This document shows positions 1-4,957 of a stretch of DNA of 10,125 nucleotides, in pieces. A program made the translations under genes and the position numbers. Origin of the DNA: Hyphomicrobiales bacterium (GTDB lineage Bacteria > Pseudomonadota > Alphaproteobacteria > Rhizobiales > Aestuariivirgaceae). The notes under the pieces are model-generated. The model did no database searches, was not told the DNA's origin, and was given only the letters and a program-made list of their open reading frames with translations. Position 1 is the stretch's first letter; each line of letters opens with the position of its first letter. The stretch lies in NCBI GenBank assembly GCA_025362535.1, contig JANYGE010000022.1, forward strand, positions 1 through 10,125, given 5' to 3'.

Positions 1-55
1 GTTTGATCAGTGGCGTGTTGCCGATGGCTTCAATAATGTCGTGGCGAATATCCAT
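1..55 (-). CDS. cysK: Cysteine synthase A, N-terminal fragment (cut by window edge)
   Basis: The minus-strand ATG at 55-53 opens a frame reading MDIRHDIIEAIGNTPLIK before the window ends. The IGNTPLIK block is the start of the PLP fold-type II cysteine synthases (O-acetylserine sulfhydrylase), which make L-cysteine from O-acetylserine and sulfide in the cytoplasm. The catalytic PLP-lysine lies downstream and is not visible. An AAAGGA ribosome site (plus-strand 64-69) sits 8 nt before the ATG and fixes this start. The gene lies downstream of tRNA-Asn, from which it is separated by a terminator. Cystathionine beta-synthase shares the motif, so a paralogue of that kind cannot be excluded from 18 residues. 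Confidence 0.8.
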   Translation of the reverse strand, partial: MDIRHDIIEAIGNTPLIK

Positions 56-72
56 GTGTGCAGTCCTTTGTT

Positions 73-86
73 GCAATTACAATTGC
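73..86. promoter_or_regulatory. 14-bp inverted repeat in the cysK upstream region
   Basis: GCAATT-AC-AATTGC is a perfect inverted repeat with 6-bp half sites and a 2-bp centre, placed just upstream of the cysK ribosome site. On the minus strand it contains TGTAAT, which could serve as a -10 box, but no good -35 is seen 16-18 bp upstream. The placement fits an operator, but this is inference only. No regulator can be named. Confidence 0.3.
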
Positions 87-104
87 CCCAATCAGCCAGA
101 AAAG

Positions 105-140
105 CAAAGGGCCGATCATTTAAAAATGACCGACCCTTTG
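105..140 (-). terminator. Rho-independent terminator of tRNA-Asn
   Basis: Four bases after the encoded CCA of tRNA-Asn, the minus-strand RNA can fold into a 16-bp stem: CAAAGGG/CCCTTTG, then UCGG/UCGG pairing through two G-C and two G-U pairs, then UCAUU/AAUGA, closed by a 4-nt loop. It is followed by CTTTT. In plus-strand RNA the UCGG block becomes CCGA/CCGA with two C-A mismatches, so the hairpin is intact only in the tRNA's direction. The short U-tract makes it a moderate terminator. It insulates cysK, which starts about 50 nt further on. Confidence 0.7.
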
Positions 141-144
141 AAAC

Positions 145-220
145 TGGCTCCCCGAGCTGGACTCGAACCAGCGACAATTCGATTAACAGTCGAATGCTCT
201 ACCAACTGAGCTATCAGGGA
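145..220 (-). tRNA. tRNA-Asn (anticodon GUU)
   Basis: A complete 76-nt cloverleaf reads on the minus strand. The acceptor is TCCCTGA paired with TCGGGGA (one G-U). The D arm is GCTC/GAGC, and the anticodon stem TTCGA/TCGAA holds loop CTGTTAA with anticodon GTT. The T arm is GCTGG/CCAGC with loop TTCGAGT, and the discriminator is G. The 3' CCA is encoded (145-147). The GUU anticodon decodes AAC and AAU. No introns or mismatched stems are seen. Confidence 0.97.
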
Positions 221-233
221 ATGTTGGCGGGCT

Positions 234-262
234 TTAGCAGATGATATTGGCAGTGGAAACAA
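234..262 (-). promoter_or_regulatory. Possible tRNA-Asn promoter
   Basis: On the minus strand TTGTTT (plus 257-262) is followed after 17 nt by TGCTAA (plus 234-239), ending 13 nt before the tRNA 5' end. The -10 box is poor. The case rests on the same TTGTTT box at nearly the same distance upstream of tRNA-Cys in this window. It overlaps the divergent promoter of the small membrane-protein gene. Confidence 0.35.
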
Positions 263-276
263 CTTTTTCATATTAT
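247..276 (+). promoter_or_regulatory. Sigma70-like promoter for the small membrane-protein gene
   Basis: TTGGCA (247-252) and TATTAT (271-276) are separated by 18 bp; each box matches five of six consensus positions. Transcription would start near 283, about 54 nt before the GTG start at 337. This rules out the ATG at 241 as a start for the same frame. Confidence 0.6.
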
Positions 277-336
277 TTTAAAAAGCCTGATATTTCTGCG
301 TTGGCCACCTATATGGAATGTTTAGGGAGATCGTTA

Positions 337-603
337 GTGCGCCATATCAAATTTGCAGGCTTCAATGTTCGCGTTCCGGCGCACCCATTCCTGCGTATCG
401 GGCTGGGCGTGATTCTGGTGATTGGTGGGTTTTTGGGCTTTTTACCAATCTTGGGCTTTTGGATGCTGCCATTGGGGCTGGTGGTTTTATCAATAGATTT
501 TGCAGCGGTGCGGCGCTTTAGGCGACAAGCGAGTGTCAAACTTGGACGTTGGCTCCTCAAGCGATATCCAAACTTCGCACATCGAATTGGATTTGGAACC
601 TAA
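337..603 (+). CDS. Small two-helix membrane protein, PGPGW-like
   Basis: This is an 88-aa inner-membrane protein of unknown function. A basic N-terminus (residues 1-20) precedes two tightly linked hydrophobic segments at about 21-37 and 38-54, with FLPILGFWMLPLGL across the turn. A strongly basic tail follows (VRRFRRQ and further Arg/Lys), expected on the cytoplasmic side. The Pro-Gly-Trp-rich turn resembles the PGPGW family of putative transmembrane proteins, which has no established role. I chose GTG 337 because AGGGAG (324-329) lies 7 nt upstream. The in-frame ATGs at 241 and 313 lack ribosome sites, and 241 lies upstream of the promoter. The stop interlocks with that of the convergent glycosyltransferase gene. 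Family assignment is moderate. Confidence 0.75.
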   Translation: MRHIKFAGFNVRVPAHPFLRIGLGVILVIGGFLGFLPILGFWMLPLGLVVLSIDFAAVRRFRRQASVKLGRWLLKRYPNFAHRIGFGT

Positions 604-1520
604 TCTTTTTCCGCGACCAAACCAATGTGCCGCCTTAGTTTTGCGATTCTACGAAATGAAAACCTGCGAAGAAGTGCGCGCCAATTGTCCTTTATTGGCC
701 ATCTATTTTGGAGCTGGTCGATAAAGCTTTGCCATGGTGTGCCATTTAGGCTGTGTGCATAATACTTGTGATAGCGTGCAAAACCAATCCGCGATTTTGA
801 GTTCCATGGTTTTGCGGCGCCGTTGAAGTGGCGAAACACAGGCTTAGTGCGTAAATAGTCATCGGTCTTCTTGGTCACGTTGTATTTGTGATCAAGCATT
901 TTCCATTGCCCTTGCGATGCTGAATTTAGTGCATCTTGATCTTGAAAAGGCCAAGTTGGGTTTTGCTTTAGGAGATTGAGACTGTTGATCATCAATCCGC
1001 TTTCTCGTGTTGCCTTCCAATCAAACAGCATTACTCCGGCATTGAAGTAGCGTTGGTCAGGACACATTGCGACACTTACCAAATGTTGCGAAGCGTTTTT
1101 CTTTATCCACGGTAGAAGGGCTGTGTTTTTAATAGCTGCAAAGCCGAAGCCATCGAGATCAAGTGTAAAAAGTCGTTTAAAATTTAATTCAGCTAGCACG
1201 TCACTATCGAGGTAGAGGATGCGTTCATAAGTTTCAGGCAAATGCTGGTCAAGTTTGAGCCGCATAAGTGAGCCGACGCCAAGACGACCGCGACCCATTT
1301 CCCTGAGCCCATCAAGTTCAACTTCAATGAGTTGAATCTTGGTATGATGCTTGAGATTAAAATAATTTAGATTTTCGCGGTGGCTTTCTTCAATTTCAAA
1401 AGAGAGCAAAATCAAATCTGCAAAATCTTCAGCCCCGTGTTATGCGCAGGAGAGTAGTGTTACTGCAGCGGGGGCAAGCCAATTTGGTGTGGCGCATGTG
1501 ACGATGGCGAATTTTTTCAT
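600..1520 (-). pseudogene. Family 8 glycosyltransferase gene, interrupted by an in-frame stop
   Basis: Read through one stop, this is a 306-codon GT8 (LgtC-like) gene. It opens MKKFAIVTCATPNWLAPAAV from ATG 1520, with an AGGTG ribosome site 7 nt upstream. Codon 27 (1442-1440) is TAA. The same frame then continues without another stop. Family landmarks all lie after it: the metal-binding DSD in LYLDSDV (105-107), YFNAGVML (158-165), DQDALN (194-199) and HFNGAAKPW (231-239). GT8 enzymes move a hexose from a UDP-sugar, often to lipopolysaccharide; the acceptor here is unknown. The next in-frame ATG is codon 75, which would remove the N-terminal nucleotide-binding strands, so a restart is unlikely to be active. 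A single CAA-to-TAA change would explain the stop. The gene is AT-rich compared with its neighbours (sample lines 30-50% G+C). It begins 27 nt after tRNA-Cys with no visible terminator between. Confidence 0.85.
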
Positions 1521-1547
1521 CTTTAAACACCTGCCATCAGGGAAAAT

Positions 1548-1621
1548 TGGAGGCCTCGCCCAGAATCGAACTGGGATGCAAGGATTTGCAATCCTCTGCG
1601 TAACCACTCCGCCACGAGGCC
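1548..1621 (-). tRNA. tRNA-Cys (anticodon GCA)
   Basis: A 74-nt cloverleaf reads on the minus strand. The acceptor is GGCCTCG/CGAGGCC with discriminator T and an encoded CCA (1548-1550). The anticodon stem is GAGGA/TCCTT with loop TTGCAAA and anticodon GCA. The T arm is CCCAG/CTGGG with loop TTCGATT. The length equals that of the classical bacterial tRNA-Cys. The GT8 gene follows immediately downstream. Confidence 0.97.
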
Positions 1622-1634
1622 TCACTAATGGCGC

Positions 1635-1663
1635 TCTATAGAGCAAGGTTATTAACGAAACAA
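1635..1663 (-). promoter_or_regulatory. tRNA-Cys promoter
   Basis: On the minus strand TTGTTT (plus 1658-1663) and TATAGA (plus 1635-1640) have an ideal 17-bp spacer, and the -10 ends 13 nt before the tRNA 5' end at 1621. The -10 lies inside a perfect 12-bp palindrome, GCTCTATAGAGC (1633-1644). The promoter may also feed the GT8 gene by readthrough. Confidence 0.6.
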
Positions 1664-1750
1664 CAGCGTTGAAGAAAATTTCCACGCATGGACTTTGCCT
1701 GTGGATTCAGCTAATTGCTTCGGCGAATTTCACGGTTATTTGGATATCAA

Positions 1751-2401
1751 ATGTTCGATTTTGCTCAAGCCCGCACCAATATGGTTGATAGTCAATTGCG
1801 CCCCAATGGCATTACCGATGGCCGCGTCTTGCGGGCGTTCGAAACCATTGCGCGCGAGGATTTTGTGCCAGAAGCGGTGCGTTCCATTGCTTACATGGAT
1901 GGTGATGTGGCTTTGGGCGGAGGGCGCTATTTGATTGAGCCCATGGGTTTTGCCAAAATGTTGAATGCAGCAGATATTGAACCCGGCGATAAAGTTTTGG
2001 AGATTGGTGCTGCCACAGGTTTTGGCGCTGCGGTGCTTTCCACCTTGGCAGGGCATGTTGTCGCGGTTGAGTCAGATATAAATCTACTGAGTGCAGCTCG
2101 TGAAAACCTTAAAGATAAAGCCAATGTTTCAGTGAGTGAAAATGCCCTGCCGGAAGGCTTTGTAAACGGCGCGCTTTATGATGTTATTCTGATCTCTGGG
2201 CAGGTGGAAAGCGTTCCGGAAGCCTTATTTTCGCAGCTTTCTGACGGTGGGCGCTTGATTGCGGCAATTGGGGCTGGTCGTGTTGCGCGTTGCTACGTGT
2301 GGACGCGCAGCGGTGCCAGCCACACGCAAAGGTTTTTATTTGATATTTCTGTGGCTATTTTGCCAGGTTTTGGAAAACCTGCGGATGGATTTGCTTTTTA
2401 A
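1751..2401 (+). CDS. pcm: Protein-L-isoaspartate O-methyltransferase-like SAM methyltransferase
   Basis: This 216-aa cytoplasmic protein has a class I SAM-dependent methyltransferase fold. Motif I is VLEIGAATGFGAAV (82-95), the acidic end of strand 2 is AVESD (105-109), and YDVILISG (143-150) is the motif II region. The whole-protein pattern (VDSQLRPNGITD, then REDFVP) matches the PIMT-like protein that precedes tolC in many Hyphomicrobiales. True PIMTs repair isoaspartyl damage and carry a TISQP-type segment before motif I; here that place reads RYLIEP (59-64), so the catalytic Ser/Thr signature is missing and the substrate is uncertain. ATG 1751 is preferred: GGA lies 6 nt upstream, and it removes 12 residues that would need a TTG start. 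The gene diverges from tRNA-Cys and precedes tolC by 138 nt. Confidence 0.85.
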   Translation: MFDFAQARTNMVDSQLRPNGITDGRVLRAFETIAREDFVPEAVRSIAYMDGDVALGGGRYLIEPMGFAKMLNAADIEPGDKVLEIGAATGFGAAVLSTLAGHVVAVESDINLLSAARENLKDKANVSVSENALPEGFVNGALYDVILISGQVESVPEALFSQLSDGGRLIAAIGAGRVARCYVWTRSGASHTQRFLFDISVAILPGFGKPADGFAF

Positions 2402-2409
2402 TTGGTTCC

Positions 2410-2434
2410 CCCCTATATCGGATTGGAATAGGGG
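2410..2434. repeat. Inverted repeat between pcm-like gene and tolC
   Basis: CCCCTAT (2410-2416) and ATAGGGG (2428-2434) form a perfect 7-bp stem with an 11-nt loop, starting 8 nt after the methyltransferase stop codon. No U-tract follows in either direction, so it is not a standard intrinsic terminator. It could protect an mRNA 3' end or bind a regulator. The rest of the 138-nt gap shows no convincing promoter. Confidence 0.4.
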
Positions 2435-2539
2435 TACAGGTGGAGCGGTCGATTCTTTTTGCTGGAGAGCCAGCCAGTAGAATTTGATGTTTTTGCTAAA
2501 AGATGCCCCCATTCATTCGACAGGTCGACAGAGGTGGGT

Positions 2540-3916
2540 ATGGTTTTGGGTCGTTTTTCGAAAATAAATTTTCAGGCGGGCTTGTTGATTGGTGTTGCCT
2601 TTATTGGCTTAATGGCCAGTTCAGTGGCGCAAGCTGAAACCTTGGCTCAGGCCATGGTATCGGCTTATCGTGGCAATTCAACTCTCAATGCTGAACGTGC
2701 GCGTCAGCGCGGCACAGACGAGCAAGTGCCACAAGCTCTTTCGGGCTGGCGCCCGACAATCACGGCGCAAGCGACTAAAGCGGAAGAATGGCAGGACACC
2801 AATGTGTCCAGCAAAACCCATACAGACCCGGCCAATGTCAGTATTTCCCTTAGCCAGCCCTTGTTTCGCGGTTTTAAAACCATTGAGGGCACCAAAGTTG
2901 CCGAAGCCAATGTGCAAGCAGGCCGCCAACAGCTTTTGAGTGTTGAGCAAACCACGCTGTTTAATGCCGTGCAGGCCTATATGAATGTGATCCAGAATCG
3001 CCAGATTTTGGTTTTGCGCAAAAAATATGTGGGTGTTTTAGGAAAGCAACTTTACGCTTCTGATCAGCGCTTCAAGGCTGGTGAACTTACGCGCACGGAT
3101 GTGGCGCAGTCACAAGCCAGCCTTAAGGGTGCGGAAGCCAGCATGGCGGTTGCCGTGGCCAATGCCAAAGCCAGCGAAGCAAATTATTTGACTGTTGTAG
3201 GCAAGGCACCCGGCAAATTGACAACGCCAGGCTTGGCCAAAAGGCCCGGCAGTTTGGATGCAGCTTTGGATATTGCCCAAGAAACCAACCCCAGCATTTT
3301 GCTTGCGGCCTATGTGGAGGATGCATCTGAACATTCGATTGAAGTGGCCAAGGGCGATCTTTTACCCGCGCTCAGTTTGAATGGCTCCTATAGCTATAAT
3401 GATGAGCCATCGTCCACTGTTGACACGTCTCAAACAGCTTTGATTCAAGGTATCTTGACGGTTCCACTTTATGAAGCGGGCCGCACCTATTCTGTGGTGC
3501 GCCAAGCCAAACAAACCGCCAGCCAAAACCGCATTCAAGTGATCAGTGCAACGCGCAGTGTGCGCGAGAGCGTGACCAATGCTTGGAATAATTTGGAAGC
3601 CTCAGGCCAAAGCCTTTCTGGTGTTCGCGCCCAAGTCTCAGCGTCTCGTTTGGCACTTGATGGTGTGCGCCAAGAATATGCTGTAGGCTCACGCACCACC
3701 ATTGATGTGTTGAATGCCGAGCAAGCTTTGCTCAATGCGCAGATTTCGGAAGTAACGGCGCAGCATGATCAGGTGGTTGCGTCTTATCAATTGTTAACAG
3801 CCATGGGCCGGATGACGGCGCAGCGGTTGCAACTTGGCGAACTCTATGATCCAACAGTGCATTATGATGAAGTGCGCGGCAAATGGATTGGGCTTCATGC
3901 CGACACGATTGAGTAA
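2540..3916 (+). CDS. tolC: TolC-family outer-membrane channel protein
   Basis: This 458-aa protein is the outer-membrane/periplasmic duct used by tripartite efflux pumps and type I secretion. The N-terminus (residues 1-32) is a Sec signal peptide: a basic start, a hydrophobic core LLIGVAFIGLM, and AQA before a likely cut at ETLAQAM. Two OEP repeats follow, roughly 33-235 and 245-440. Family patterns include SLSQPLF near 100, FKAGELTRTDVAQSQA in the first repeat, and QEYAVGSRTTIDVLNAEQAL in the second; these equivalent helix-turn segments mark the TolC duplication. Length matches alphaproteobacterial TolC. ATG 2540 is chosen over an upstream TTG (2459) because it has GAGGTG just before it and gives a clean signal peptide. 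No inner-membrane pump or adaptor gene is adjacent, so it probably serves partners encoded elsewhere. Confidence 0.93.
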   Translation: MVLGRFSKINFQAGLLIGVAFIGLMASSVAQAETLAQAMVSAYRGNSTLNAERARQRGTDEQVPQALSGWRPTITAQATKAEEWQDTNVSSKTHTDPANVSISLSQPLFRGFKTIEGTKVAEANVQAGRQQLLSVEQTTLFNAVQAYMNVIQNRQILVLRKKYVGVLGKQLYASDQRFKAGELTRTDVAQSQASLKGAEASMAVAVANAKASEANYLTVVGKAPGKLTTPGLAKRPGSLDAALDIAQETNPSILLAAYVEDASEHSIEVAKGDLLPALSLNGSYSYNDEPSSTVDTSQTALIQGILTVPLYEAGRTYSVVRQAKQTASQNRIQVISATRSVRESVTNAWNNLEASGQSLSGVRAQVSASRLALDGVRQEYAVGSRTTIDVLNAEQALLNAQISEVTAQHDQVVASYQLLTAMGRMTAQRLQLGELYDPTVHYDEVRGKWIGLHADTIE

Positions 3917-3946
3917 GCTTCAAGCCTGTCGACTTTTTTGATTCGT

Positions 3947-3952
3947 TATAGT
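3947..3952 (+). promoter_or_regulatory. Candidate -10 box upstream of popZ
   Basis: TATAGT lies 60 nt before the GTG start chosen for popZ, with a GATTC site (a CcrM-type GANTC) at 3940-3944 beside it. No good -35 is found 16-18 bp upstream, so this is weak. The same GTTATAGT string recurs before valS (4890s). Confidence 0.25.
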
Positions 3953-4011
3953 AAGAGCGAAGTGGAATTTAGTTTTAGTTCCTAAACGTGATCAAAAAGG
4001 CCTGTTGCCCC

Positions 4012-4746
4012 GTGACTGTTGAACCCCGCGTTGAAGATTTGCTGGCTTCTATTCGTAAAGCCATTGACGATGATTTGGGCGGTGCGTCGAGCACATCTGG
4101 AAATTCTCAGGGCACTTTGATGCGTGGTGCTTTGCGTGAAATGCGGGTGAGTTATGATGGCGACAATAAAGCGCGCGAAGCCGCCGATTCCGAAATTGCA
4201 AAATTGCGTGACCGGATTGGTCGCAGCCGCATTCAATCAGCTATTGCTGCGCCGCATTCATTGCCGCCACGCTTTGTGAATGAAGCGCCGCCGCCGCCTC
4301 GACCAGCGCGCAATGGCTTCAGTTCGATTTTAGCCGGCGAAGGGCGAACCCCGCCGCCAGCTTTGCGCCAAACGATTGCTGATGATGAGCTCTATGAGCA
4401 ATTGGAAGCTGAGCCAGTGCAGGAATTTGAAGAGCCTTACACTGAGGAAATTTGGGCTGAGCCTGCGCCTGCCTATGTGCCGCCACCGCCAGCACCCTAT
4501 TATCCACCAGAAACTTATTCTCCGCCGCCATTGGTTTCACCGGAGACGGCCTATCAGGCGCAAAATTCTTTTCAAGAATTGGCCGATTCACTTATGGCGC
4601 GGGCCACGGGCGAGCGTGGCATTGAAAATATGACGCAAGATTTGCTGCGTGGCATGCTGAAAAACTGGCTAGATGATAATTTGCCAGACTTGGTGGAGCG
4701 TTTGGTGCGCGAAGAGATTGAACGGGTGGCAAGGCGGGGTAGGTAG
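4012..4746 (+). CDS. popZ: PopZ-like polar organizing protein (DUF2497)
   Basis: This 244-aa cytoplasmic scaffold protein is judged by its two conserved ends. An N-terminal helix, EPRVEDLLASIRKAIDDD (4-21), is the partner-binding segment. The C-terminal block, about 202-241 (IENMTQDLLRGML, then LKNWLDDNLPDLVERLVREE), is the oligomerisation domain. PopZ self-assembles at cell poles and anchors chromosome-partitioning and cell-cycle proteins. Between the ends lies a low-complexity, Pro- and Glu-rich linker (about 85-182, with PPPPAPYYPP), long compared with the 177-aa Caulobacter PopZ. GTG 4012 is chosen because AAGG lies 11 nt upstream; GTG 3988 has no ribosome site and would add eight residues. 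It lies 95 nt after tolC, and valS follows, the neighbour seen in related genomes. The stop codon falls inside a G-rich repeat. Confidence 0.88.
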   Translation: MTVEPRVEDLLASIRKAIDDDLGGASSTSGNSQGTLMRGALREMRVSYDGDNKAREAADSEIAKLRDRIGRSRIQSAIAAPHSLPPRFVNEAPPPPRPARNGFSSILAGEGRTPPPALRQTIADDELYEQLEAEPVQEFEEPYTEEIWAEPAPAYVPPPPAPYYPPETYSPPPLVSPETAYQAQNSFQELADSLMARATGERGIENMTQDLLRGMLKNWLDDNLPDLVERLVREEIERVARRGR

Positions 4747-4753
4747 GGTAGGG
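4736..4753 (+). repeat. G-rich GGGTA-type short tandem tract
   Basis: GGGGTAGGTAGGGTAGGG has four G-runs separated by TA, covering the popZ stop codon (4744-4746) and touching the left end of the palindromic element. It could form a two-tetrad G-quadruplex in DNA or mRNA and is prone to slippage. Any function is inference. Confidence 0.5.
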
Positions 4754-4872
4754 ACCTCATCAGTCGCGTTGCGACAGCTTCTCCAAAGGAGAAGCGCGAA
4801 GTCTGCTACCGCGCGTAATTGTTTCACCCTTCTCCTTTGGAGAAGGTGCCCCAACGGGGTGGAAGAGGTCTC
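4751..4872. repeat. Palindromic intergenic mosaic element (RIME/REP-like)
   Basis: This 122-bp non-coding unit is bounded by GGGACCTC (4751-4758) and GAGGTCTC (4865-4872), which pair as an 8-bp outer stem with one G-U. Inside are GTCGC-GTT-GCGAC (4763-4775), GCTTCTCC-AAA-GGAGAAGC (4777-4795), CCTTCTCC-TTT-GGAGAAGG (4828-4846) and GCCCC-AAC-GGGGT (4848-4860). The second and third hairpins contain 17-nt segments that are exact reverse complements, so they can also pair with each other. The architecture and the CTTCTCC/GGAGAAG core resemble the small palindromic elements scattered between genes in rhizobia and other proteobacteria. It carries no gene. It may affect popZ mRNA 3' ends or popZ-valS readthrough. 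Confidence 0.75.
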
Positions 4873-4899
4873 TAGCCACAAGCGACATGGTTATAGTTG

Positions 4900-4919
4900 C
4901 ACCACGCCCCGCAGTGGTG
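4900..4919 (+). promoter_or_regulatory. Hairpin in the valS leader
   Basis: CACCAC (4900-4905) pairs with GTGGTG (4914-4919) around an 8-nt loop. An outer GTTG/CAAC (4896-4899 with 4931-4934) could extend it across a bulge. TTTAAG follows, too short for a terminator. It lies 38 nt before the valS ATG. A TATAGT box (4892-4897) just upstream, without a clear -35, might be the valS -10. Confidence 0.3.
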
Positions 4920-4957
4920 TTTAAGCCCTGCAACATCACCAAATTAAAGAATCTCCC

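Noticed and set aside
241..336. N-terminal extension of the small membrane protein from ATG 241
   Set aside because: The promoter boxes at 247-276 lie downstream of that ATG, it has no ribosome site, and GTG 337 has AGGGAG 7 nt upstream.
1440..1442. Recoding (selenocysteine or pyrrolysine) at the GT8 stop
   Set aside because: Selenocysteine uses UGA and pyrrolysine UAG; this codon is UAA. No conserved residue of the family is expected to be special at this site.
1548..1621. Integration (att) site at tRNA-Cys
   Set aside because: No integrase gene and no second copy of the tRNA 3' end were seen within the window.
1440..1685. Separate 81-codon minus-strand gene
   Set aside because: Its last 26 codons are the N-terminus of the GT8 gene, and the part before them reads through tRNA-Cys, so it is not an independent gene.
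2459..2539. Upstream extension of tolC from TTG 2459
   Set aside because: It would place 27 charged and polar residues before the signal peptide, while ATG 2540 has a good ribosome site.
3920..3945. Intrinsic terminator after tolC (GTCGAC followed by six T)
   Set aside because: The T-run is present, but no stable stem with a normal loop precedes it; the possible pairings nearby are 3-5 bp or in pseudoknot order.
4777..4846. Short CRISPR-like or IS terminal repeats
   Set aside because: There are only two copies in inverted orientation, no spacers, no transposase and no flanking target duplication; a palindromic mosaic repeat explains them better.
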